A stretch of 6,152 nt of DNA from Desulfurococcales archaeon (GCA_027083115.1 JALWQN010000055.1:1-6152), one strand, 5' to 3'. Positions 1 through 5,613 are shown, counted from the first letter of the stretch. Notes: generated by a model from the sequence alone, not told the origin. Numbers and translations are program-made.

Positions 1-64
1 AATTAAGAACTCTCTTCAAGGAATTAACTCTCCCATGAATGTCCGAAATAGCCAGTAACTTCAT
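1..64 (-). CDS. Metallophosphoesterase (calcineurin-like), N-terminal fragment cut by window edge
   Basis: Reading the minus strand from the ATG at 64-62 gives 21 open codons to the window edge. The product begins MKLLAISDIHG, a hydrophobic beta strand followed by D8-x-H10. This is the first metal-binding motif of the calcineurin-like phosphoesterase superfamily (DxH, then GDxxD, GNH and others downstream), whose members hydrolyse phosphomono- or diesters using two metal ions. Only the DxH motif lies in the window, so the substrate and subfamily (YfcE/MJ0936-like or other) cannot be told. The start is supported by an AGGTGAT ribosome site 3 nt upstream, the same arrangement as genes elsewhere in the window. 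It lies 44 nt downstream of the 120-residue gene on the same strand and may be co-transcribed with it; an A/T-rich stretch around 97-110 could also serve as its own promoter. Confidence 0.8.
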   Translation of the reverse strand, partial: MKLLAISDIHGRVNSLKRVLN

Positions 65-67
65 TAA

Positions 68-74
68 ATCACCT
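68..74 (-). promoter_or_regulatory. Ribosome binding site of the metallophosphoesterase
   Basis: On the minus strand AGGTGAT lies 3 nt before ATG 64. It complements the conserved archaeal 16S rRNA 3' end (AUCACCUCC). It fixes the start of the partial gene and confirms that the short open stretch is real coding sequence. Confidence 0.7.
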
Positions 75-108
75 AACAATACCCAAACAATCGATTAAAA
101 ATAAGTAA

Positions 109-471
109 TTACTTACCGAAGTACTTCTTCCACTCACTTAAGTAAGCCGTCACTCTGGAATCAACGCTTAACAGATTTCTTGATGTTGGGTCAAGTCTTA
201 AGGATATTAAATATGTTTTCTCGCCCTCAGGCCTTGAGGTACCCCTGATTCCTTCGGCCACCTCAACAAGCCCTGACTCCTTCAAAACACTTACGACCTC
301 CTCAATCAGTGATTGAGGAACTGGTTCCTCACCCAAAGTCCTGACGAAACCTGTGTATTCTGCGTAAAGCTCAGGAAGCCATAGAGCTCCCGAAAACAGG
401 AACAGAGTCCTTAATACGTCGCCAGCTACCTTCTCCTTTCCTTCCACGGCCTTAAGAAACCTATCCATCAT
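109..471 (-). CDS. Conserved-looking hypothetical protein, 120 aa, possible winged-helix fold
   Basis: I do not recognise this family. The product is soluble, with no signal peptide, no membrane segment and no cysteine. Residues about 15-31 and 51-67 look helical, followed by a short strand-like stretch (VEV, residues 69-71), a charged turn rich in G, R, E and P (74-84) and another strand (TYLISLRL, 86-93). Helix-helix-wing order of this kind would fit a winged-helix DNA-binding domain, but no signature motif proves it. The C-terminus (about 100-120) is again helical and ends in basic/aromatic residues. The start is one of two adjacent ATGs (471 or 468), with TATA-like boxes 23-36 nt upstream. 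Codon use resembles its neighbours, which supports a real gene. It is transcribed divergently from the ATPase operon and lies just upstream of the metallophosphoesterase. Confidence 0.7.
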   Translation of the reverse strand: MMDRFLKAVEGKEKVAGDVLRTLFLFSGALWLPELYAEYTGFVRTLGEEPVPQSLIEEVVSVLKESGLVEVAEGIRGTSRPEGEKTYLISLRLDPTSRNLLSVDSRVTAYLSEWKKYFGK

Positions 472-490
472 GGCTACCTACATGATGATA

Positions 491-517
491 CCTTAAAGGA
501 GCTATTAATACCTTTTC
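491..517 (-). promoter_or_regulatory. Candidate archaeal promoter for the 120-aa gene
   Basis: On the minus strand a purine-rich GAAAAGG (517-511) precedes TATTAATA (510-503), a BRE-plus-TATA-like arrangement centred about 36 nt before ATG 471. A second A/T element, TTTAAGG (497-491), is centred 23 nt before the ATG and would suit a leaderless transcript. Which one is used cannot be decided by eye. Confidence 0.4.
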
Positions 518-546
518 TTAGTTCTTAATGAATTATTGGCCGATAC

Positions 547-555
547 CTTATTTTT
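547..555 (+). promoter_or_regulatory. Candidate TATA box of the four-gene operon
   Basis: The element CTTATTTTT is centred at 551, 26 nt before GTG 577. That is the spacing expected between a TATA box and the start of an archaeal leaderless transcript. No Shine-Dalgarno site precedes 577 or 586, consistent with a leaderless first gene. Confidence 0.45.
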
Positions 556-576
556 GGATGAATCTAAATTTTAACG

Positions 577-960
577 GTGTTGAAGATGGATTTAAAGAAG
601 GTGTCGGCATACATAACCAGGAAGTTAGGATGTGCACATCCATACAAAGTAAGCAGGATCTTAGTTCTTCTTAATTGGTTAAGTAAGGATAAGCTAGGTA
701 AGGAGTTAGTTCCTCTAAAGATCAAAGGGTTCGAGGCTGCCTTCTATGTTGAGGGTTTGAAGGAGGTTTTTGAGGATAAGTGCTTCAGGAAGGATGACGA
801 ACTGAAGTGCTTCACTTATGGATGCGGTGCACTAGAGCTGCCTGAGGAAGTCACGAATCTGATTGATGAAGTTATCGATAGGGTGAAGGGATTAAGTAAT
901 GACGAACTGAACAAGCTTGCCGTTAAGGACCCAAGATATAAGGACCTAATTAAGGGGTGA
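577..960 (+). CDS. Small cysteine-containing protein resembling the Panacea (DUF4065/SocA-like) fold
   Basis: First gene of the operon, 127 aa from GTG 577 or 124 aa from ATG 586. A TATA-like box 26 nt before 577 favours the GTG or a very short leader; no ribosome site is visible. The layout resembles Panacea/DUF4065 proteins. There is an N-terminal helix (AYITRKLG, 11-18), a helix with a KVSRILVLLNWL core (24-35), a GF..AFYVEGLKEVF segment (51-65) where Panacea proteins carry their GPV..vY motif, and a C-terminal LPEEVTNLIDEVIDRVKGLS followed by DELNKLAVKDPRY (109-121), which parallels the 'LS..EL..lTH.dp' ending. The usual terminal histidine is replaced by valine. Cysteines 19, 69, 78 and 83 could bind metal, an inference. 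Panacea domains are known as antitoxin or chaperone-like adaptor modules, but here no toxin is adjacent; the next gene starts 4 nt downstream. Confidence 0.6.
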   Translation: MLKMDLKKVSAYITRKLGCAHPYKVSRILVLLNWLSKDKLGKELVPLKIKGFEAAFYVEGLKEVFEDKCFRKDDELKCFTYGCGALELPEEVTNLIDEVIDRVKGLSNDELNKLAVKDPRYKDLIKG

Positions 961-961
961 T
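954..961 (+). promoter_or_regulatory. Ribosome binding site of the first ferredoxin-ATPase
   Basis: GGGGTGAT lies 3 nt before ATG 965 and overlaps the TGA stop of the preceding gene. It differs by one base from the ideal GGAGGTGAT core and supports both the start and translational coupling. Confidence 0.65.
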
Positions 962-964
962 TTA

Positions 965-1840
965 ATGAAGGTTAAGTTAGGGGTTACTGGAGGTAAGGGA
1001 GGTACTGGTAAATCAACTGTAGCGACAAACCTAGCCATAGGATTAAGCGAAGTTAGGGATGTGGTTCTGGGTGATCTGGACGTTGAGGATCCTGTGGACC
1101 ATATACTCCTAAATACTGAGTTAATGGGTGAGGAGCCAGTTAAGATAATGCTTCCGGTAATTGATTACAGTAAATGCACTGCCTGCGGAGTATGCGTTAA
1201 GGTGTGTGACACAGGTGCTTTACTTTCACCTAAGGGAGGTAAGCCTTTCGTCCTACCAAGACTATGCAGTGGGTGCAGAGCATGCTACTTCGCTTGCCCT
1301 GAGAAAGCAATATCCGAGGGGGGCAGGATCTTAGGCTACACTTACTTCACGCCAGCAAACGTTGATGGAGCGCAAATAAAGCTAGTTACGGGACTACTTA
1401 GGGAGGGGGAAGAACACACCTCTCCAGTGGTTCTTGCTGCCAGGGCTAGGGCTGAGTCAGTAGCTAATGATGTCCTAATAGTGGATACGTCAGCAGGTAC
1501 AGGAAATAACATATCGATAGCCCTTAAGGGTGCCTCATTAGCTATTGCCGTTACTGAACCAACACCTTTAGGCATTCATGACCTAAAAAGCATCCTTGAA
1601 TTAACGCAAGTCATGAGTATCGAGACGTGGGTGGTTGAGAATAGGTGGGGCATAGGTCCTGACGACAGGGTTGTTGAAACAGCAAGAAAGTATGGCACTA
1701 AAGTAGTTGTCAAGATTCCTTACGCTAGGGAAGTGGTTGAGTCCTACGTTAAAGGGATCCCCATAATTAAGTACATGCCTGACTCAAGAGCTGGGGAAGC
1801 CATCAGAAAACTTGTTTCTATAGTTAAGGAGGTGATCTGA
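965..1840 (+). CDS. MinD/Mrp-type P-loop ATPase with inserted 2[4Fe-4S] ferredoxin domain (first of pair)
   Basis: A 291-residue SIMIBI-class ATPase, the usual length for MinD-family proteins with a ferredoxin insert. The deviant Walker A is GGKGGTGKST (9-18), with signature lysine K11 and P-loop K16. D37 and D39 in GDLDVEDP form the switch I region, and D174 in DTSAGTG marks switch II, where the common DxPxG proline is a serine. A bacterial-type ferredoxin insert sits between: C71, C74, C77, C81 and C101, C104, C107, C111, spaced CxxCxxCxxxC twice, expected to hold two [4Fe-4S] clusters. The usual NKxD-like segment after the last strands is altered (VVENRWGIG, 223-231). Such cytoplasmic ATPases dimerise around ATP and are linked to Fe-S or metal-cluster handling; the precise substrate is unknown. 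It starts 4 nt after the Panacea-like gene and abuts its paralogue. The start is fixed by ATG plus a ribosome site. Confidence 0.93.
   Translation: MKVKLGVTGGKGGTGKSTVATNLAIGLSEVRDVVLGDLDVEDPVDHILLNTELMGEEPVKIMLPVIDYSKCTACGVCVKVCDTGALLSPKGGKPFVLPRLCSGCRACYFACPEKAISEGGRILGYTYFTPANVDGAQIKLVTGLLREGEEHTSPVVLAARARAESVANDVLIVDTSAGTGNNISIALKGASLAIAVTEPTPLGIHDLKSILELTQVMSIETWVVENRWGIGPDDRVVETARKYGTKVVVKIPYAREVVESYVKGIPIIKYMPDSRAGEAIRKLVSIVKEVI
1828..1836 (+). promoter_or_regulatory. Strong ribosome binding site of the second ferredoxin-ATPase
   Basis: GGAGGTGAT is a perfect match to the anti-Shine-Dalgarno of archaeal 16S rRNA, 4 nt before GTG 1841 and lying inside the last codons of the preceding gene. 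It justifies the GTG start and suggests coupled translation of the two ATPases. Confidence 0.75.
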
Positions 1841-2821
1841 GTGCTCGAGATAGTTGTTGCTTCAGGTAAGGGAGGAGTAGGGAAGTCAACAGTATCTTCT
1901 TCCTTCCTCTATTACTTGAGGAAGAAAGGAAGGGAAGTTACAGCAATTGACGCGGATGTTGAGGCACCTAATCTTCACTTAATATTTGGCGTTAGCAGGT
2001 GGGAGATAATCAGAGAATATAAGGAAGGCTGGACAGCTAAGATAGATTATGGGAGATGCGATAATTGCGGAATATGTAGGAATGAATGCCCCTTCAGAGC
2101 CATAACTTTTGATGGAAGCAAGCACATCATTGATGAAGTAATTTGCGAAGGCTGCTTAACCTGCTCTTTAGTATGCCCTCAGAGAGCAATATTTAGGGTC
2201 AGGACCGTGGAAGGAGTGCTTAGGGGAGGGAAAACAAAGTACGGCTTTCCGATCTCGGGAGCTAAGCTTCGTGTAGGGAGACCTAATTCGGGTAAGTTAG
2301 TTACTGAAGTGAAGAGCCTTGCTAAGGAATTAGGTGGTAAGAACTCAATATATGTTGTTGATGCACCTGCAGGCATTGGTTGCTCAGTGGTTTCGGCATT
2401 AGCTGGCTCCAACGGAGTTGTTCTAGTTGTTGAACCCACTAAGGCCTCCTTTGCTGACGCTAAAAGAATGCATAAACTAGCTAAGCACTTTATGCTTCCT
2501 TCAGCCCTAATAATCAATAAGGCAGACATTAACCCTGAATTCACTGAAGAAATCCTTAATTACGTAAGGAAAGAAAACATATTCTATTTAGGTAGTATCC
2601 CTTACGATGACGCAGTACCTATATCTATGGCGGAAATGAAACCCGTCCTTGAATTCGCTCCAGAGAGCGAAGTCTCTAAGGCCCTAAGGAATATCTCCAA
2701 ACTCTTTGAGAAAGAAGTAATTGATGGGTGGCACCAGTGGTTCAGGGAGTACAGACCTAAGAAACCTGAGCCTTACGTACCGTTAATTATTAAGCCTGAA
2801 CAAAGTAAGGTAAAGAGGTGA
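1841..2821 (+). CDS. MinD/Mrp-type P-loop ATPase with inserted 2[4Fe-4S] ferredoxin domain (second of pair)
   Basis: A 326-residue paralogue of the preceding ATPase. The deviant Walker A is SGKGGVGKST (8-17; K10 and K15), switch I is IDADVEAP (36-43) and switch II is DAPAGIG (174-180). It keeps a standard INKAD nucleotide-base motif (225-229). The ferredoxin insert has C73, C76, C79, C83 and C102, C105, C108, C112, each a CxxCxxCxxxC set followed by proline or an acidic/basic pair as in 2[4Fe-4S] ferredoxins. Unlike its partner it carries an extra C-terminal tail (about 291-326) rich in aromatic, proline and lysine residues (DGWHQWFREYRPKKPEPY). The GTG start directly follows the partner's stop codon with no gap. 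The pair probably forms a heterodimer or works sequentially in ATP-driven transfer of electrons or of a metal cluster; this is inferred from family and context. Confidence 0.93.
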   Translation: MLEIVVASGKGGVGKSTVSSSFLYYLRKKGREVTAIDADVEAPNLHLIFGVSRWEIIREYKEGWTAKIDYGRCDNCGICRNECPFRAITFDGSKHIIDEVICEGCLTCSLVCPQRAIFRVRTVEGVLRGGKTKYGFPISGAKLRVGRPNSGKLVTEVKSLAKELGGKNSIYVVDAPAGIGCSVVSALAGSNGVVLVVEPTKASFADAKRMHKLAKHFMLPSALIINKADINPEFTEEILNYVRKENIFYLGSIPYDDAVPISMAEMKPVLEFAPESEVSKALRNISKLFEKEVIDGWHQWFREYRPKKPEPYVPLIIKPEQSKVKR

Positions 2822-2822
2822 T
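2815..2822 (+). promoter_or_regulatory. Ribosome binding site that decides the start of the NifX-like gene
   Basis: GAGGTGAT overlaps the stop codon of the second ATPase and lies 4 nt before GTG 2827. The upstream in-frame GTG at 2818 is part of this site itself, so it is an unlikely initiation codon. Confidence 0.7.
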
Positions 2823-2826
2823 TAAA

Positions 2827-3168
2827 GTGAGGATTGCTGTTGTGAGTGATGAGAATAAGGGCCTAAACTCAACAGTGGCTACAAGATTTGCTAGAGCAAA
2901 ATACATAGTTATTGTAGATGTTGATAAGGAATGGAACATTAAGGACGTGAGAGTGAAAGATAATTCAGCAGTAGCCGGTGGTTCAGGGGCGGGCGTAAAG
3001 ATAGTTCAGTCCCTTAATGAGTTGGGCGTTGATGTTGCTGTAGGTCCTTCTTTCGGGCCAAATGCTACAGTAGCGCTTAATGAAGTGGGTATTAAAGCAG
3101 TTACCGCTCCGCCAGGAATCACTATTAAGGAAGTTATTAAAATAGTTAAGGAACAATTAACAATCTGA
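2827..3168 (+). CDS. NifX/NifB-C-terminal-like protein (dinitrogenase Fe-Mo cofactor biosynthesis family)
   Basis: A 113-residue protein from GTG 2827; a start at 2818 would add three residues, but that codon lies inside the ribosome site. It opens with MRIAVVSD, the first strand of the ribonuclease H-like fold of this family (Pfam Nitro_FeMo-Co, which includes NifX, NafY and the NifB C-terminal domain). It continues with S-T-V-A-T-R-F-A-R-A and a Y-I-V-I-V-D strand, GGSGAGVKIVQSL near the middle, and the conserved GPSFGPNA followed by a GIKAV strand. Family members bind or carry Fe-S or Fe-Mo clusters; the Desulfovibrio orange protein, of the same fold, holds a Mo-Cu-S cluster. This one has no cysteine, so any cluster would need other ligands or non-covalent binding. 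It is the last gene of the operon, 5 nt after the second ATPase, and probably a partner or client of the two ATPases. No nitrogenase genes are nearby. Confidence 0.9.
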   Translation: MRIAVVSDENKGLNSTVATRFARAKYIVIVDVDKEWNIKDVRVKDNSAVAGGSGAGVKIVQSLNELGVDVAVGPSFGPNATVALNEVGIKAVTAPPGITIKEVIKIVKEQLTI

Positions 3169-3171
3169 CTC

Positions 3172-3194
3172 TTTTTTAAATAGTATTAATTTTT
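3172..3194 (+). terminator. T-run terminator after the four-gene operon
   Basis: Two T-runs (six T at 3172-3177 and five T at 3190-3194) begin just after the TGA at 3166-3168. Archaeal RNA polymerase terminates at such T-tracts without a required hairpin. Confidence 0.5.
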
Positions 3195-3198
3195 GGAC

Positions 3199-3214
3199 AA
3201 AATCTTTAAATAAA
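3199..3214 (+). promoter_or_regulatory. BRE/TATA promoter of the FAD oxidoreductase gene
   Basis: An A-rich BRE-like run (AAAA) followed by CTTTAAATAAA is a classic crenarchaeal promoter shape, centred near 3209. Transcription would begin near 3234, leaving about 30 nt of leader that includes the ribosome site. A second A/T element (GATTTATAAT, 3223-3232) is less suitable, since it would start the transcript at the ribosome site. Confidence 0.55.
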
Positions 3215-3252
3215 TGAAGATAGATTTATAATCAAATCAACATTAACAATAT

Positions 3253-3258
3253 AGGTGG
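3253..3258 (+). promoter_or_regulatory. Ribosome binding site of the FAD oxidoreductase
   Basis: AGGTGG lies 6 nt before GTG 3265. It is weaker than the operon sites, but there is no other start codon between it and the FAD-binding motif at residue 24. Confidence 0.55.
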
Positions 3259-3264
3259 CTAAAA

Positions 3265-4317
3265 GTGAAGTACACGTACTTCTGCAGGGGTGTGAAGCCC
3301 TCTATAACTAGGAAAGAAAAGATAGCGATAATTGGTGCTGGGCCTGCGGGACTTACTGCTGCAGGATTCCTTGTTTGCCAAGGATATAATGTGGAGATCT
3401 ATGATAAGATGCCTATGGCTGGAGGGTTAATGGCTTTCGCAATACCATCATACAGGATATCCATAGGGAGCGTTAAGGAAGGTGCTGAGGATCTTGAGAA
3501 GAACTTCGATGTTAAATTTCATTACTTAACTAAGGTGGTTTGTGGCAAGAGAAAAGATGAGGGTGATGAGTTAAGCAAGAAAGTAATTAATCTTAAGGAA
3601 CTACTGGAGGACTATGACGCAATCTTAATAGGTACAGGCACTTGGGGATCAAGAAAGATGGGTATATCTGGGGAAGATGCTGATGGAGTAGATACGGCTT
3701 TAAACTATCTATTCAAGATAAGAGCTCATGAACTCGGCTACCTCCCTGAAGAGCCACCAGTGCCTAAGAAGGTTGTAGTTGTAGGGGGCGGTCTCTCAGC
3801 CATAGATGCCGCCGAGGTTTCGCTAAGGAGAGGTGCTAAGGAAGTTTACTTGGTTTACAGAAGAACAATCAAGTATGCACCTGCTGGAGAGAATGAAATG
3901 AAGAGATTAATGAAGTTAGGGGTTAAAGTAATAGAGCTGACTAACCCAACTAAGGTGATAGTTGAGAACGGCAAGGTTAGGGGTGTTGAGGTAATTAAGA
4001 TGAAGTTGGGTGAGCCCGACAGTAGTGGAAGGCCAAGGCCTGAACCGGTTCCAGGAACTGAGTACGTTATTGAGGCAGACATGTTCATTGAAGCAATAGG
4101 TGAGGTCTCAACCCCACCCATTGGTGAAGGCTGTCAGAACCTAGGTATTGAAGTAGACAGGAAAGGAAGGATCAAGGTTGATAAGGACTTCAGAACAAGC
4201 AACCCTAAGGTATTCGCTACTGGGGACGTTGTTACTGGACCTAGCCTAATAGGTAATGCCGTCAAGCAAGGCATAATGGCAGCTCGATCCATACATGCTA
4301 AATTATCAAGTAAGTGA
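3265..4317 (+). CDS. GltD/NfnB-like FAD-dependent NAD(P)H oxidoreductase lacking the N-terminal Fe-S domain
   Basis: A 350-residue flavoprotein of the glutamate-synthase small-subunit/NfnB type. It has an FAD-binding GAGPAGL (24-30), the KMPMAGGLMAFAIPSYR stretch (48-64) typical of GltD-like proteins, and the GTGTWGSRKMGISGED segment (123-138). A second Rossmann motif, GGGLSAIDAA (174-183), is followed by YRR (198-200) and PAGENE (206-211) of the NAD(P) domain; the paired arginines suggest NADPH, an inference. The C-terminal FAD motif is FATGDVVTGPSLIGNAVKQG (317-336). Usual GltD or NfnB proteins are about 450-480 aa and start with a two-[4Fe-4S] helical domain; here only 17 residues, with one cysteine, precede the FAD strand. 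No large glutamate-synthase subunit or NfnA-like partner lies in the window, so the electron acceptor is unknown. It has its own promoter and a 12-bp tail-to-tail overlap with the DUF58 gene. Confidence 0.9.
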   Translation: MKYTYFCRGVKPSITRKEKIAIIGAGPAGLTAAGFLVCQGYNVEIYDKMPMAGGLMAFAIPSYRISIGSVKEGAEDLEKNFDVKFHYLTKVVCGKRKDEGDELSKKVINLKELLEDYDAILIGTGTWGSRKMGISGEDADGVDTALNYLFKIRAHELGYLPEEPPVPKKVVVVGGGLSAIDAAEVSLRRGAKEVYLVYRRTIKYAPAGENEMKRLMKLGVKVIELTNPTKVIVENGKVRGVEVIKMKLGEPDSSGRPRPEPVPGTEYVIEADMFIEAIGEVSTPPIGEGCQNLGIEVDRKGRIKVDKDFRTSNPKVFATGDVVTGPSLIGNAVKQGIMAARSIHAKLSSK

Positions 4318-5613
4318 AGCACTAAGCAAATCAGTAAGTAGGTTTTCTGCCCTTAAAAGCTTAAGTACCTTAGCTTTCGGTACCTCCTTAATCACTTCAT
4401 TAAATAGTAGGAGCTCATTCTTAGCATTTATTAAGTCACCAAGAACTAACTCACCTTTAGATAGCCTTATGAGCTCAGGTGAGGTCAAGTAAATTAAGTA
4501 ATGGTTTGTGAACGACTTAAGCATTGAGTTAACTCTACCAACAGCTGGTATGTCGTTAGGGCTTTGCGGAGAAATAATAACTAAGGCGTTAGAACCACCC
4601 CTAAGCATCGGGATGACTCTACCGATTAACCAAGGAAGCACCCTAGTGACTGAGGAATAAAAGTTTGGTCTCGGTGGCCACCTAATGCCCGAAAGCATTG
4701 AAGCTAACGAACCTATTCCCTCAGATCCTGTGAGAGGTCCTCTCACGTAATACGTGTCCTCCGTGGCTATCAAGATAAGGACCTTATAACCTGTTTTTAT
4801 TAGCGAAGACACGAGCTTAAAGAGTTCTTCAGCGACATGAGGAAAAGCAGGCTTTTCACCAATAAAGAAATTATCTGGTAGGGCAGCAGCAACAAAAACC
4901 TTCTCAAGAGATTCAGACTCGAAAACCTTAATGACAGGTTTCCTCAACCTAGCTGTGGATTTCCAGTCCATTCTTCTTAATTCATCTCCGGGCCTGTATT
5001 CCCTAATCCAGAGAAACTGTGTTCCTCTTCCCGGCCTAGAGCTCCTAACGTAACCGGTTATTGCTTGCCTCCTAATGTAGGCTGGGAGACCACTATAGTA
5101 CCTAAGTGAGGGAGAAATCTTAACTGCTTTATGTAGCTTAAGCCTCCATATTATAGTACTTAAGCCACCGATGATTGAGGTCCTTAAAAAAATATGGCTT
5201 AATTCATGCTCACCTATATAACCCTTTAAGCTACCTTCAGCAATCAAAGAGTTTTCTAACTCCTTAATGTTGTGGAACTTTATACTTAAGCCGTCATCTG
5301 TTACGGCCTGAACCGAGGTTACCTGAATAAAGTGTATTGCTGGTGACTCGATACCTAAGGAAAGACCTACTTCCCTACCTTCCCTAATCATCACTGACTT
5401 AATCGATAATGAGAAACTAGTTCTCCATGAACGCGTGATCGAGTAAGTGAGTCCTAAGTCGAAAGCAGAAATTAAGGCCCCACCAAAACTTACTGCGTAA
5501 ACTATTGAGGGACCTTCATACACGTAATTAATGAGGGCAGCAAGGAAGGAAATAGCAAGCAAGGAATAAGCTATTGAGTTACTAGCGTCAGTTACCTCAA
5601 GCTCACTCAACAT
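4306..5613 (-). CDS. DUF58 (vWA-like) membrane protein, partner of the adjacent MoxR ATPase
   Basis: A 435-residue protein from ATG 5613; an upstream in-frame TTG at 5628 would add five residues but lies in the ribosome site GAGGT. The N-terminus has two membrane helices (about 14-32 and 37-56). A strand-rich region follows (about 60-165). The DUF58 signature REYRPGDELRRMDWKSTAR lies at 204-222, followed by KPVIKVFESES. In typical members a vWA-type DxSxS metal site comes next; here that segment reads VFVAAALPDNFF, so the metal site appears lost. The rest alternates strands and helices as in a vWA fold (KVLILIA, 277-283; ALVIISPQS, 343-351). DUF58 proteins act with MoxR ATPases in membrane-linked assembly or activation of other proteins, generally poorly defined. 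The gene overlaps the MoxR stop by 11 nt, so translation is probably coupled. Confidence 0.88.
   Translation of the reverse strand: MLSELEVTDASNSIAYSLLAISFLAALINYVYEGPSIVYAVSFGGALISAFDLGLTYSITRSWRTSFSLSIKSVMIREGREVGLSLGIESPAIHFIQVTSVQAVTDDGLSIKFHNIKELENSLIAEGSLKGYIGEHELSHIFLRTSIIGGLSTIIWRLKLHKAVKISPSLRYYSGLPAYIRRQAITGYVRSSRPGRGTQFLWIREYRPGDELRRMDWKSTARLRKPVIKVFESESLEKVFVAAALPDNFFIGEKPAFPHVAEELFKLVSSLIKTGYKVLILIATEDTYYVRGPLTGSEGIGSLASMLSGIRWPPRPNFYSSVTRVLPWLIGRVIPMLRGGSNALVIISPQSPNDIPAVGRVNSMLKSFTNHYLIYLTSPELIRLSKGELVLGDLINAKNELLLFNEVIKEVPKAKVLKLLRAENLLTDLLSASLT

Noticed and set aside
102..115. A 14-bp perfect palindrome, TAAGTAATTACTTA
   Set aside because: It overlaps the stop codon of the 120-aa gene and has no second copy at a promoter; not enough to call an operator.
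482..488. ATGATGA, a match to the C box of archaeal C/D guide RNAs
   Set aside because: No CTGA D box follows within the expected 50-60 nt in the intergenic region.
1342..1575. Minus-strand open frame of 77 codons
   Set aside because: It lies wholly within the first ferredoxin-ATPase gene, whose motifs are unmistakable; the composition is that of a shadow frame.
2179..2544. Minus-strand open frame of 121 codons
   Set aside because: It lies opposite the second ATPase, has no ribosome site of the window's usual form and no recognisable motif.
965..3168. A nitrogen-fixation cluster, suggested by the MinD/NifH-like ATPases and NifX-like protein
   Set aside because: The ATPases have MinD/Mrp-type deviant Walker motifs with ferredoxin inserts rather than NifH cysteines, and no nifD, nifK, nifE or nifN genes are seen.
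3855..4322. Two minus-strand open frames (3855-4121 and 4134-4322)
   Set aside because: Both are antisense to the FAD oxidoreductase, whose NAD(P) and FAD motifs cover the same bases.
4295..4492. Plus-strand open frame of 65 codons
   Set aside because: It is antisense to the C-terminal end of the DUF58 gene and serine/leucine-rich as expected for a shadow frame.
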